From Candidatus Coproplasma excrementipullorum (GTDB lineage: Bacteria; Bacillota; Clostridia; Christensenellales; Borkfalkiaceae), in assembly GCA_018714165.1 (NCBI GenBank), contig DVNU01000060.1, positions 1 through 34,739 on the forward strand: a stretch of 34,739 bases of DNA. The letters are read 5' to 3'. Positions 8,156-17,035 of the stretch are shown piece by piece. The notes below the pieces were generated by a model. That model had not been told where the DNA came from. It did no database searches and saw nothing but the letters and a program-made list of their open reading frames with translations. Positions within the stretch are counted from its first letter, which is position 1, and every line of letters starts with the position of its first letter. Position numbers and translations under genes: made by a program.

Positions 8156-8992
8156 ATGGACGTCAACGAGCTCTTAAAACAACTCAATTTCCAGCCCATA
8201 GGCGAGGCAAACGGCAGAATAAAGCGCGTAAAGGGCATAGTCTCCAACTCCAAGCCCAATCCCGAAAAGCTGTTCGCGGCGGAGGGTATCTGGCTGGCAT
8301 CCATGTGCCTCAAGTTCGGCACGCGCATAGACAGCCTCATTGTCTGCCCCGACTATGTCCGCACGCCAGAGGTATTGAAGCTCATCGGCGATTTGAGCGA
8401 GCGCACGCCCGACAGGTTTTGCGTGTCCGCCAAAACTTTCGAAAAGATTTCCGAAAAAGGCCAGCCCGACGGCATAATGGCCCTTGCCGCCCTGCCTCAG
8501 CGCGACATTGCCGACTTCATTCCCCCCAAGAAGTCGGTAATTCTCGTCATCGACGGGGTGGAGATACCCGGCAATGCGGGCACAATGCTGCGCATGGCCG
8601 ACGGCGCGGGTGCAGACGCGGTGTTCTTCTGTAACCGCAAGGTGCGAATGACTCACCCCAAGCTCATAAAATCGAGCCAGGGCGCCATACTTACCGTGCC
8701 GACTTACGAATTTTCCTCGGTGACGGAGTGCAGGAAGTGGCTGAGGCGCTTCGGCTTCACCGTCTACCTTGCCGATACGCGCGCCGATAAATTCTATTAC
8801 GACGAACCCTTCGGCAAGAACGCCGCGCTGGTTGTGGGCAGCGAACGCTACGGCATCGCCCGCGAGTGGTACGACGGCGACTATTCAATGATAGCCATTC
8901 CCATGCTCGGCAAGTGTGACAGTTTAAATGTCGGCGTGGCCGCAACCGTGCTCACTTACGAGGCCTGCATCAAAAATAAGTTAAAACAGTAA
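8156..8992 (+). CDS. SpoU/TrmH-family RNA 2'-O-methyltransferase
   Basis: A 278-residue SPOUT-class methyltransferase that would methylate a ribose 2'-OH in rRNA or tRNA using SAM. All three signature motifs are present: GNAGTMLRMADGAG (139-152), VGSERYG (227-233), and IPMLGKCDSLNVGVAATVL, with the Ser-Leu-Asn-Val core at 256-259. The N-terminal region (about residues 20-100) resembles the L30e-like substrate-binding domain of this family. The exact RNA target cannot be inferred. The ATG abuts the stop of the PPC-domain gene, and ppa follows after 27 nt, suggesting one transcript. Confidence 0.92.
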   Translation: MDVNELLKQLNFQPIGEANGRIKRVKGIVSNSKPNPEKLFAAEGIWLASMCLKFGTRIDSLIVCPDYVRTPEVLKLIGDLSERTPDRFCVSAKTFEKISEKGQPDGIMALAALPQRDIADFIPPKKSVILVIDGVEIPGNAGTMLRMADGAGADAVFFCNRKVRMTHPKLIKSSQGAILTVPTYEFSSVTECRKWLRRFGFTVYLADTRADKFYYDEPFGKNAALVVGSERYGIAREWYDGDYSMIAIPMLGKCDSLNVGVAATVLTYEACIKNKLKQ

Positions 8993-9019
8993 GAAAGTTA
9001 AGGAAAGTAAGGTATATTT

Positions 9020-9550
9020 ATGAATATCTGGCACGATATAGATAAGTCCAGGATAACGTCCGAGCAGTTCGAGGCGCTCATCGAGATACCCAAGGGCTGT
9101 AAAACCAAATACGAGCTGGACAAGCAGACGGGCATGCTCAAGATGGACAGGGTGCTGTACACCTCCACAGTCTATCCCGCAAACTACGGATTCATTCCGC
9201 TCACTTATGCCGAGGACGGCGACCCGCTGGACGTTTTAGTGCTGTGCGCCGACTCCATCTACCCCTTGACGCTCGTCACTTGCACGCCCATAGGCGTTAT
9301 AAAGATGCTCGACAACGGCGAATATGACGAAAAGATAATCGCCGTGCCCACGGGCGATCCCACCTATAAGGACTATAACGACATCCGCGAGCTTCCCAAG
9401 CACATTTTCGAAGAGATGATGCACTTCTTTTCGGTGTATAAATTTCTTGAGCAGAAGGTGACGGAGGTGAAGGAGATCTGCGGACGAAAAGAGGCTGTGA
9501 AGATCATTCAGAGCTGTATAAAAAGCTACGCTCTTAAATTCGGCAGATAA
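9020..9550 (+). CDS. ppa: Inorganic pyrophosphatase, family I
   Basis: A soluble enzyme that hydrolyses pyrophosphate to phosphate and pulls biosynthetic reactions forward. The 176-residue length fits the family I bacterial enzyme. The signature DGDPLDVLV is present, with the metal-binding Asp66, Asp68 and Asp71. The upstream segment VYPANYGFIPLTY and the later GDPTYKDYNDI are also diagnostic. An AAGG-rich leader precedes the ATG. It is the last gene of the PPC-SpoU-ppa run; a perfect hairpin terminator follows at 9571. A family I enzyme is notable because many Clostridia use family II or membrane-bound pyrophosphatases. Confidence 0.96.
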   Translation: MNIWHDIDKSRITSEQFEALIEIPKGCKTKYELDKQTGMLKMDRVLYTSTVYPANYGFIPLTYAEDGDPLDVLVLCADSIYPLTLVTCTPIGVIKMLDNGEYDEKIIAVPTGDPTYKDYNDIRELPKHIFEEMMHFFSVYKFLEQKVTEVKEICGRKEAVKIIQSCIKSYALKFGR

Positions 9551-9570
9551 GCAGTCATATTGCAGTAATT

Positions 9571-9610
9571 GCGGCGCGAAAGGCAAAGCCTTTCGCGCCG
9601 CGATTTGTTT
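9571..9610 (+). terminator. ppa terminator
   Basis: GCGGCGCGAAAGGC (9571-9584) pairs perfectly with GCCTTTCGCGCCGC (9588-9601), loop AAA, followed by GATTTGTTTT. Confidence 0.85.
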
Positions 9611-9665
9611 TGCGTGCGGGCAACGTCCATTCGCAAAATGTTTTATTTGCCGTTAAAAATGGGTA

Positions 9666-9694
9666 TTGCTTTTTTTGTATATACGTGCTATAAT
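9666..9694 (+). promoter_or_regulatory. Sigma-A promoter for the HelD-like gene
   Basis: TTGCTT (9666-9671), a 17-nt spacer and TATAAT (9689-9694) with an extended TG one base upstream. The predicted leader to the ATG is about 68 nt. Confidence 0.75.
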
Positions 9695-9769
9695 AATATG
9701 AACACCTTTTCCGCCCGTTTGCGGATTTAGGCTCAGCTACAGGATTAGCGCAACAGCATTAAAATTAGT

Positions 9770-12142
9770 ATGGCCGACATCAAGGAAATAAGAAAAATTT
9801 TATCGCCCTCAAAACAGCCTGATAAGCAGTTTTACCTCGACCTTTTAGACGAGGACAAACAAAGGTTGTACGAGGAGGGGCATTTAAATGCCGTGCTTCT
9901 CATGCTCAAGGCAATTTACGTCAAAAAATTGCTCGACGGCATAAAGGCGGCCGCGGCGGAGAGGGACGCGCTTCAGCGCGGCCCCGATTACAATGCCGAA
10001 AAATACCGCCGTGTGTTGGAGCTCAACGCCAAAATTGCAGAGGACAGGAAAAAGGTCGACAGCTACAAATGCTTTTTTGTAGAACCCTACTTTGCCCGGA
10101 TGGACTTGTACGACGATAAGGACGGCTACAACAGCTACTATATCGGCAAGAAGGGCGACTACGGCCTGGAGATTGTCGACTGGCGCGCTCCGCTCGCCCG
10201 CAAATATTACCAGAAGAGCCAGCTTAAATTTTCCATAAACGACTTCAACTTCAAACTCATTTTACGCCGCGCGCTCCGCGTTCACAACGGCAAGCTTCTG
10301 GGATTCCAGAACGAGTATCTCCGCCTCGACGACTATCTCACCAAGGAGGAGATAGCCGGCCGCGACGAGTCGGTAATCTTCGATCCGTTCCTGAAGGACA
10401 TCCTAAAGAGCCGCAAGGAGAAACAGGAGATCTGCGACATAATCGAGACCATTCAGGAACAGCAGTACGAGATCATAACCGCGCCCGAAGGCGCCCGCTT
10501 CATCGTGCAAGGCGTGGCCGGTTCGGGCAAGACGATGATAATGCTGCACAGGCTGTCCTATCTGATGTACAACGACGAAAATATTAAGCCCTCCAATGTG
10601 CTCGTCATCACCCCTTCCGATTCGTTCAACGCCTTTATTGACGAGCTCGCACAGGTGCTCGAACTCGAAAAGGTGAAAACTTCCACTCTGGACAGTTATT
10701 TCCTCACCCTTTTAAAAAATCAGGGCATACATCCCGAAGCTAAAATAGATTACCACGTGCAGGTTAACCCGGACTATCTCGAGTACATCTATTCGCCGCG
10801 CTTTGCCGCCGACAGGGACAAAAAGCTGGCAAAAATATACAGCAGCGTGCGCTCGATGCTCTCCCGCGAGGTGGGCGGCGAGCTCATTGACAGCGTAATA
10901 TCCTGCGCCGAATCGCAGATTGCCGAGTACGAGCGCATAAAAAACGCCTCCGTGCGCGTGCGCAGATGCGTGCTGGGCGAAATCAAGGAAAAACCGGACG
11001 GCGGGCTGTACTACACCAAGCAGATGCGCGCGCTCTTCAACTGCGTGTCGGATGTAAAAGAGTTTCTGGAGGTCAACGAAAGCGACAGGCGGATGGACAA
11101 TTATTCTTATTTCTACCGCCAGCTCCTTTCGTTCTACAAATCGCTGCGCTTCATCCGCCGCTACGGCGAAAAAATCTGCCTTTCGGCGGTGGAGGACTTG
11201 ACTGCGCTCGATGTTGCGGTGGACAAGGAAATTTTTGATTTAAAACGCTATAAAATAAATATCGGCGGCAAGGAGGAGTACACCTATCCCGACAGAATAG
11301 CCAGGCGCGCCGAGCTCAAAAAAGAGATTGGTACCACAATATCCCGCGTTGAAAGTATTTTGTCGCAGTTTGCGGCCGTCTTCGACTTTGCCGACGTCAC
11401 CCGCGGCGAGGGTTACCTTGTGCATATAGGCAAGTGCGAGGATACGGTCGATCTGGCCCGCTTTTTCTATAAGGAGATTGTAAAGTCGGTAAAGACGCGC
11501 TACGGCGTTTCAAACAGGATCATGTGCCGCGCCGACGTGTTCGGGCTGTGCTCTGTGCTTGCCGCCGTAGGGTTCGACCTTACGCCGAGGTATTCCTATG
11601 TGTTTGTAGACGAAGCGCAGGACATATCCCCCGCCGAATACGATATTCTGAAGTATGTAAACGCCGATGCCTGCCTCAACGTGTTCGGTGATTTAAAGCA
11701 GAACATCACGCCCTACCGCGGCGTAAAGGACTGGGCAGAGCTGGGCTATGAGGTGTACACGTTAAACCGCAACTACCGCAATACCAACCAGATAGTTGAC
11801 TATGTCTCATCTCATCTTGGCATAGATATGCAACCCATAGGACTGCCCGGCGACGAGGTGGAGGTTATCGCTCCCAAGGCCATAGGGCGGTACCTTTCGG
11901 ATAAAAAGGGTCTGCGCGCCGTAATAACTTCGGAGGCCAACCTTGAAAAATTCACCCGCAAAGCGTACAATTTAGTGCGCGAAACGGGCGTAATTTCCAA
12001 GTCAAAGATAAATATCATGACGGTGTACGAGAGCAAGGGTCTCGAATTTACCGCCGTGGCGGTGGTCGACGGCGACCTTTCGGTCAACGAAAAATACATC
12101 GCATATACCCGTGCGCTCAAAGAGCTGGCCGTCGTCCGTTGA
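9770..12142 (+). CDS. helD: HelD-like superfamily 1 helicase
   Basis: A 790-residue UvrD/Rep-like ATPase of the HelD type. HelD releases stalled or terminated RNA polymerase from DNA in Bacillota. A long charged N-terminal region (residues 1-100), rich in helices, is followed by the HelD hallmark VDWRAPLARKYYQ. Walker A is GVAGSGKT (248-255). Walker B YVFVDEAQD is at 610-618, and the C-terminal motifs include MTVYESKGLEF and YIAYTRALKELAVV. The length fits HelD rather than UvrD or PcrA. The ATG is the first in frame after a stop at 9746, and there is no obvious ribosome site in the 20 nt before it. A good promoter lies upstream. Transcription appears monocistronic. Confidence 0.88.
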   Translation: MADIKEIRKILSPSKQPDKQFYLDLLDEDKQRLYEEGHLNAVLLMLKAIYVKKLLDGIKAAAAERDALQRGPDYNAEKYRRVLELNAKIAEDRKKVDSYKCFFVEPYFARMDLYDDKDGYNSYYIGKKGDYGLEIVDWRAPLARKYYQKSQLKFSINDFNFKLILRRALRVHNGKLLGFQNEYLRLDDYLTKEEIAGRDESVIFDPFLKDILKSRKEKQEICDIIETIQEQQYEIITAPEGARFIVQGVAGSGKTMIMLHRLSYLMYNDENIKPSNVLVITPSDSFNAFIDELAQVLELEKVKTSTLDSYFLTLLKNQGIHPEAKIDYHVQVNPDYLEYIYSPRFAADRDKKLAKIYSSVRSMLSREVGGELIDSVISCAESQIAEYERIKNASVRVRRCVLGEIKEKPDGGLYYTKQMRALFNCVSDVKEFLEVNESDRRMDNYSYFYRQLLSFYKSLRFIRRYGEKICLSAVEDLTALDVAVDKEIFDLKRYKINIGGKEEYTYPDRIARRAELKKEIGTTISRVESILSQFAAVFDFADVTRGEGYLVHIGKCEDTVDLARFFYKEIVKSVKTRYGVSNRIMCRADVFGLCSVLAAVGFDLTPRYSYVFVDEAQDISPAEYDILKYVNADACLNVFGDLKQNITPYRGVKDWAELGYEVYTLNRNYRNTNQIVDYVSSHLGIDMQPIGLPGDEVEVIAPKAIGRYLSDKKGLRAVITSEANLEKFTRKAYNLVRETGVISKSKINIMTVYESKGLEFTAVAVVDGDLSVNEKYIAYTRALKELAVVR

Positions 12143-12188
12143 TTTTCACATTCGTTTGTTCGACAAAGTGCTGAAAATTAGTAGACTA

Positions 12189-12213
12189 AACATTCTTGCC
12201 GTGTTAGAATGTT
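12189..12213 (+). repeat. Small inverted repeat before the glycosyltransferase
   Basis: AACATTCT pairs with AGAATGTT around a 9-nt loop. It lies 46 nt after the helicase stop and 37 nt before the next ATG. It could be a weak terminator or an operator; there is no T-tract. Confidence 0.35.
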
Positions 12214-12250
12214 GATAATGCAAACTATAAGCATATGTTAAGGAGGGTTT

Positions 12251-13567
12251 ATGTGGTACGAATACCTTTACAGGGTGCTCAGCATAATTAATTATGCAAT
12301 ACTCATAATCGTGGCATTGTGTCTTTTGCCGCAGATTATGTACGTTCTTCTGGCCTTTGTAAAGAAGAAGACATGGCCAAAGAGCGATAAAAAGTGCAGG
12401 ATAGCCTTCGTCATCCCCGCCCACAATGAGGAGGACGTCATCTACGACACCGTCAAAAACGTGGTGGAGGGACAGGACTACCCCCGCGAACTCTTCAATG
12501 TATTCGTCGTTGCGCACAACTGCACCGACGGCACTGCCGAACTCGCCCGCAAGGCGGGCGCCATTGTGCTCACCCTAGATGACCCCGACCCTAACCGCCG
12601 CATGGCCCTCTATCCGTTGAAGCACGGCATAGAGCACATCATAAACATAACCGAAAATCCCTATGACCTGGTCATTCACCTCGACGCCGATAACCACATC
12701 AACGCACAGTTTGCTTCGCTGATGAACGACGCGTTCCAGTCGGGCGTGGAGTTCGCCCGCCCCTACGAGGGCGCGCTCAACTCCACCCAGAACTTCTACA
12801 CCAAGGCCTGCTCGCTCTTTTACGCCTTCGACTCGCGCTACGGCAGCAGGGTGAGGGAGCGCCTCGGCCTCGCCGCGCACGTCGACGGAAGCGGTGCTAC
12901 TATGGCCGTGAGCATGCTCAGGCGCACCAACGGTTACGATGCGGTGACCATCGCCGACGACGCCGAATATTCCCTCAACCGCATGCTGGAGGGGGTTAAG
13001 GCGCACTTTGTCGAGGACGCCATAGTCTACCAGGATTCGCCCTCGACCTTCAAGGACACGGCGGCGCGCAACCGCAGGATTGGCCATGGCGTCATGAACC
13101 TGATGAAGTCCCGCGCGGGCGAAATATTAAAAACCTTTTTCAAAACGGGGAACATGTCTCTTTTGGAGATGTTCTCGATGTACGCCCTCAACTTTATCAA
13201 CGTGTTCATATGCATATGGTTCCCGCTCTTCTACGTGTACCACTTCCTGTACACCGGCTTTGCGGCATACGGCTACATACCCCTTGAAGTATGGGATGTC
13301 ACATTCTATCACAACGTATTCTGGAACACCATCATCATAGGTCTTAGCATCGGCATTGCGCTCTTCATACTCTTCGGCTACATTCAGGCCTTCATAATTG
13401 TAATGACCGACTATAAAAAGCTGGGCGCCCAAAAGCGCAGCCAGCTGATGGGTGCGGTGTTCCTTTTTCCCGCGTTCCTTGTTGTGTATATGTTCACCCT
13501 CGGCAAGGGCGCCGTTTCAAAGCCCAAAAAATGGGACAAAATCAAGCGCAATAAAATAAGCAATTAA
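12251..13567 (+). CDS. Membrane family 2 glycosyltransferase
   Basis: A 438-residue processive-type glycosyltransferase. An N-terminal membrane helix (about residues 11-36) is followed by a GT-A domain beginning CRIAFVIPAHNEE. The catalytic/metal Asp pair is at VIHLDADNH (Asp145, Asp147), and the acceptor-site region IADDAEYSLNRM follows. The segment RNRRIGHG (273-280) takes the place of the Q-x-x-R-W motif of cellulose- and PNAG-type synthases. At least three further membrane helices lie in the C-terminal third, and the protein ends in a basic tail. No PilZ domain is present. The product may be an extracellular polysaccharide or glycolipid, but the sugar is unknown. The SD AGGAGGG lies 3 nt before the ATG. 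The ABC exporter genes start 11 nt after the stop. Confidence 0.87.
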   Translation: MWYEYLYRVLSIINYAILIIVALCLLPQIMYVLLAFVKKKTWPKSDKKCRIAFVIPAHNEEDVIYDTVKNVVEGQDYPRELFNVFVVAHNCTDGTAELARKAGAIVLTLDDPDPNRRMALYPLKHGIEHIINITENPYDLVIHLDADNHINAQFASLMNDAFQSGVEFARPYEGALNSTQNFYTKACSLFYAFDSRYGSRVRERLGLAAHVDGSGATMAVSMLRRTNGYDAVTIADDAEYSLNRMLEGVKAHFVEDAIVYQDSPSTFKDTAARNRRIGHGVMNLMKSRAGEILKTFFKTGNMSLLEMFSMYALNFINVFICIWFPLFYVYHFLYTGFAAYGYIPLEVWDVTFYHNVFWNTIIIGLSIGIALFILFGYIQAFIIVMTDYKKLGAQKRSQLMGAVFLFPAFLVVYMFTLGKGAVSKPKKWDKIKRNKISN

Positions 13568-13578
13568 AGGTATCTGTT

Positions 13579-14535
13579 GTGGAAAACCTCGAATATGCAC
13601 TGCAAATTGAAAACTTAACCAAGTCCTACGGCAACGTCCACGCCGTCAACGGCATATCCTTCAGCGTAAAGAAGGGCAGCCTGTTCGCCTTCCTCGGCGT
13701 AAACGGCGCGGGCAAGTCGACGACTATAAATATCATTTGCTCGATACTTGATAAGGATTCGGGCAAAATTTATGTCGGCGGCGAGGACCTAGACGAGAAT
13801 TCGCGCGCAATAAAGCGCAACATAGGCATAGTCTTTCAGACCTCCGTGCTCGATAAGGAGCTCACCGTTCTGCAGAATCTTGAAATCCGCACGGCATTCT
13901 ACGGCCTCAGCAAGGAGGAGAAGAAGGAGAATATAAATACTATAATCGACCTTCTGGAGCTTGAGCCCATCTTGAAGCGGCCCGTCAAAAACCTTTCGGG
14001 CGGCCAGATGAGGCGCGTGGACATCGCGCGCGCCATGGTTCACCGCCCCAAACTGCTCATTTTGGATGAACCCACCACCGGTCTCGACCCCAAAAACCGC
14101 CGCATAGTATGGTCGCTGATTGACAAGATCCGCACCGAGACGGGCATGACCGTCTTTCTTACGACGCACTATCTTGAGGAGGCGGAGCTCGCCACCGACG
14201 TCGTCATTATGGACAGGGGCAGAATAATTGCCCACGGTACGCCCAACGAGCTCAAAAACGCATACTCGTCCGACGTGCTCGTCAGCTATATGGACAGGAA
14301 CGAACAATTTGAAAGCGCCCTTCAGAGCGCAGGGTATGAATATACCTATGACGGCGAAAAGTGCGCCTACCGCATAAAGATTGCCGATACCGCTGCCGCG
14401 CGCGGCATTATCGAAAAATTCCCCGCGTACACGCAGGATATCGAAATACTCAAGGGGAAGATGGACGACGTGTTCCTGAACGTTACGGGCAGGGACATTA
14501 CGCTGACGGAGGAAGAAGATGGCGGCAAAGATTAA
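13579..14535 (+). CDS. ABC-2 type exporter, ATP-binding subunit
   Basis: A 318-residue ATPase of the DrrA/CcmA type. It has Walker A GVNGAGKST (40-48), the Q-loop region GIVFQTSVLDKELTV, the ABC signature LSGGQMRRVDIARAM (about 139-153), Walker B LLILDEPTTGLDP and the switch His in LTTHYLEEAE. The C-terminal extension of about 90 residues is typical for drug or polysaccharide exporter ATPases. The start is GTG at 13579 with AAAGG 8 nt upstream. It overlaps the permease gene by 17 nt. The glycosyltransferase just upstream suggests, but does not prove, export of a glycan, lipid or drug. Confidence 0.93.
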   Translation: MENLEYALQIENLTKSYGNVHAVNGISFSVKKGSLFAFLGVNGAGKSTTINIICSILDKDSGKIYVGGEDLDENSRAIKRNIGIVFQTSVLDKELTVLQNLEIRTAFYGLSKEEKKENINTIIDLLELEPILKRPVKNLSGGQMRRVDIARAMVHRPKLLILDEPTTGLDPKNRRIVWSLIDKIRTETGMTVFLTTHYLEEAELATDVVIMDRGRIIAHGTPNELKNAYSSDVLVSYMDRNEQFESALQSAGYEYTYDGEKCAYRIKIADTAAARGIIEKFPAYTQDIEILKGKMDDVFLNVTGRDITLTEEEDGGKD

Positions 14536-15520
14536 AACCAACTATCTTGAGCAGCTGGGCAGCCTCACCAAAAGGCACTTGCTGGTATTTATCAACAGCC
14601 GCATGCGTGTGTTCTTTACGCTCATGGTGCCCTTCATCATATTTGTAATTTACATCTTTTTCCTGCGCGATTTAGAGCTCATGACCATTGACCCCGTGCT
14701 CGCCGAATACGGGCTGAGCATGGAGGATGAACAGCTCAAGCATTATGTGTACACGCTCATCGATTCGTGGATGCTTTCAGGCATTGTGGCCATGTGCACG
14801 ATAACCGTGTCGCTTCAGATAAACAACATCACCGTCAGCGACAAGGAGAACGGCATCAACCGCGACTTCGCGTCCTCACCCGTCTCCTCAAACGTGCTCA
14901 TATTCAGCTATTTTCTGGCCAATTTCATCATAACCTTCGTCGTCTGCCTCGTCTTTCTGGTGGCCTGCTTCATATATCTTGCCGTACTTGGCGAGCTTAT
15001 AATGACTTTTACCTCCATAATAACGATGTTGGGCGTGCTTATCTTCGCCACCATAAACGGCGTGCTTTTCACCGTTTTCATCTGCTCGTTCATCTCGCGC
15101 GATTCAACCATGGCAAGCATAATTACCATCTTTTCCACGGCCATTGGCTTTTTGATCGGCGCATATATGCCGCTGTTCATGATGCCCGAAGCCGTTCAGT
15201 ACGTCTGCGGGTTCGTCCCCGGCACGTATTCGTGCGCACTCTTCAGGTATGCGTTTATGGGTGACGCAATAAACGAGATGACAGAATATGTCATCTCTGT
15301 CGATGCCGCCAACGGGCAGGCGATAATGGCGCAGCTGACCGACAGTTTCGGCTACAACCTCAACTTCTTCGGCTATATCGTCACGCCCGGATATCAGGCG
15401 CTCGCCCTCGTTCTGTTCACCATTTTGCTGCTTGTTCTCAATATATTGTTCGGCAGAAAACTCACGGCCGTAGTCGGCGGCATGGCCAAAAAGGTGTTCG
15501 GCAGGAAAAAGAAGGACTGA
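14519..15520 (+). CDS. ABC-2 type exporter, permease subunit
   Basis: A 333-residue integral membrane protein with the layout of ABC-2 permeases: a short cytoplasmic N-terminus, a first helix near residues 36-54, a loop, then a block of four helices (about 85-230) and a final helix near 295-315. The segment NRDFASSPVSSNVLIFSYF is characteristic of the DrrB/ABC-2 family. Its ATG lies inside the last codons of the ATPase gene with GGAGGAAG as ribosome site, so the two subunits are coupled. The basic C-terminus (KKVFGRKKKD) is cytoplasmic. The substrate is unknown. A palindrome at 15551 probably closes the transcript. Confidence 0.9.
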   Translation: MAAKIKTNYLEQLGSLTKRHLLVFINSRMRVFFTLMVPFIIFVIYIFFLRDLELMTIDPVLAEYGLSMEDEQLKHYVYTLIDSWMLSGIVAMCTITVSLQINNITVSDKENGINRDFASSPVSSNVLIFSYFLANFIITFVVCLVFLVACFIYLAVLGELIMTFTSIITMLGVLIFATINGVLFTVFICSFISRDSTMASIITIFSTAIGFLIGAYMPLFMMPEAVQYVCGFVPGTYSCALFRYAFMGDAINEMTEYVISVDAANGQAIMAQLTDSFGYNLNFFGYIVTPGYQALALVLFTILLLVLNILFGRKLTAVVGGMAKKVFGRKKKD

Positions 15521-15550
15521 TTTGAAATTTTTTATATTTCTGAAAGTTGC

Positions 15551-15574
15551 GCGCCCGCGGATATCCGCGGGCGC
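15551..15574. terminator. Perfect palindrome after the ABC operon
   Basis: GCGCCCGCGGAT is followed directly by its reverse complement, ATCCGCGGGCGC, and then by ACAGCTTTT. It is probably the terminator of the glycosyltransferase-ABC unit, with a weak T-tract. Confidence 0.6.
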
Positions 15575-15660
15575 ACAGCTTTTACCGCATTTTGGCACTG
15601 TTTCCATCAGTGCAGAGCGGGTAAGTTATTATAAAATTTTTTGCGGGGCGGCAAAAGTAT

Positions 15661-15688
15661 TTGTCTTTGGCAAAACATGTGCTATAAT
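15661..15688 (+). promoter_or_regulatory. Promoter of the malic enzyme gene
   Basis: TTGTCT (15661-15666), a 16-nt spacer and TATAAT (15683-15688) with an extended TG-C element. The leader to the ATG is about 25 nt and contains AAAGGAAGG. Confidence 0.75.
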
Positions 15689-15719
15689 TATTTTGTAAGA
15701 CAACAAAGGAAGGTTTTTT

Positions 15720-16901
15720 ATGAATTACAGAGAGGAATCGCTCAAAAAACACGCAGAGTGGAGGGGCAAGATCGAGTCGGTCTGCCGCGTTCCCGTTTCA
15801 AACCGCGAGGAGCTTTCGCTGGCATATACTCCCGGCGTTGCGGAGCCCTGCATGGCCATTCACAACGACGTGGAGAAGAGCTTTGAACTCACCCGTCGCT
15901 GGAACACCGTGCCCGTCATAACCGACGGCACCGCCGTTCTTGGCCTGGGTGATATCGGACCCGAAGCGGGAATGCCCGTAATGGAGGGCAAGTGCGCGCT
16001 GTTCAAGGCTTTCGGCGGCGTCGACGCCTACCCGCTCTGCATAAAGAGCAAGGATCCCGAAGAGATCATCGCAACCATCAAACTGCTTTCGGGCTCCTTC
16101 GGCGGCATAAATCTTGAAGATATCTCCGCTCCCCGCTGTTTTGAGATAGAGGCGCGCCTTAAAAAAGAGCTGGACATCCCCGTCTTTCACGACGACCAGC
16201 ACGGCACGGCAATAGTCGTTGCCGCGGCGCTCACCAACGCCTTAAAACTTGCGGATAAGAGCGTGGACGGCATCAAAGTTGTAATAAACGGCGCCGGCGC
16301 GGCGGGCATTTCCATAGGCAAATTCCTGTTAAAGCTGGGAGTAAATGACATTATAATGTGTGACAAGTTCGGCATAATCTGTGAGGGCGACGAGGGGCTC
16401 AACGCTGCACACGAGGAGATCTCGCACATTACCAACCTCTCAAAGATGCACGGCACCCTGGCCGACGCGATGAAGGGTGCGGACGTGTTCATCGGCGTCT
16501 CGGCGCCCAACGTCGTAACGCCCGAAATGGTCAGGAGCATGGCGGAAAGATCCATTCTGTTCACAATGGCCAACCCCGTGCCCGAAATCGACCCCGCTCT
16601 GGCCAGGGAGGCAGGCGCATATATAATAGGTACGGGCTCCTCTCAGTACCCCAATCAGATAAACAACGTGCTGGTATTTCCCGGCCTCTTCCGCGGCGCG
16701 CTCGACGTGCGCGCAAGCACGGTAAATACCGAAATGATGATCGCCGCCGCAAAGGGCATTGCGCAGTACGTGACGCCCGATAAGCTCTCGCGCGAGTACA
16801 TACTGCCCTATGCCTTTGATAGGGCCGCCCACGAGTGCGTGGCCAAGGCCGTGGCACGGGCCGCAATAGACAGCGGCGTATCCAAGCTGTACAAAAAATA
16901 A
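15720..16901 (+). CDS. NAD(P)-dependent malic enzyme
   Basis: Oxidatively decarboxylates malate to pyruvate and CO2, linking the C4 pool to pyruvate. The 393-residue short bacterial form is complete. It has the catalytic Tyr in [11 protein letters not shown] (Tyr36), the Lys-containing segment [11 protein letters not shown], the metal-binding Asp pair in DDQHGTA (158-164), and a Rossmann glycine motif GAGAAG (191-196) for the dinucleotide. No C-terminal phosphotransacetylase domain is fused, unlike MaeB of enteric bacteria. NAD versus NADP preference is not clear. It has its own extended -10 promoter and AAAGGAAGG ribosome site upstream and a 16-bp hairpin downstream, so it is a single-gene unit. 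Confidence 0.95.
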   Translation: MNYREESLKKHAEWRGKIESVCRVPVSNREELSLAYTPGVAEPCMAIHNDVEKSFELTRRWNTVPVITDGTAVLGLGDIGPEAGMPVMEGKCALFKAFGGVDAYPLCIKSKDPEEIIATIKLLSGSFGGINLEDISAPRCFEIEARLKKELDIPVFHDDQHGTAIVVAAALTNALKLADKSVDGIKVVINGAGAAGISIGKFLLKLGVNDIIMCDKFGIICEGDEGLNAAHEEISHITNLSKMHGTLADAMKGADVFIGVSAPNVVTPEMVRSMAERSILFTMANPVPEIDPALAREAGAYIIGTGSSQYPNQINNVLVFPGLFRGALDVRASTVNTEMMIAAAKGIAQYVTPDKLSREYILPYAFDRAAHECVAKAVARAAIDSGVSKLYKK

Positions 16902-16918
16902 TTGACTCATTCTCACTG

Positions 16919-16954
16919 TTGACAGCGGCGGCCCTTTCGGGCCGCCGCTGTCAA
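16919..16954 (+). terminator. Malic enzyme terminator
   Basis: TTGACAGCGGCGGCCC pairs perfectly with GGGCCGCCGCTGTCAA (16 bp) around TTTC. A T-tract is lacking. Confidence 0.75.
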
Positions 16955-16987
16955 TTGCTATAAAAAAGTAATAATCAAACGACAAAG

Positions 16988-17020
16988 AAGTTGCGGGCCG
17001 CCAAATGCGGCCCGCAACTT
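16988..17020 (-). terminator. Terminator of the minus-strand surface protein
   Basis: AAGTTGCGGGCCGC (16988-17001) pairs with GCGGCCCGCAACTT (17007-17020). It lies 16 nt beyond the minus-strand stop at 17036. Together with the hairpin at 16919 it separates two convergent genes. Confidence 0.75.
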
Positions 17021-17035
17021 TACTATATTCATTTT

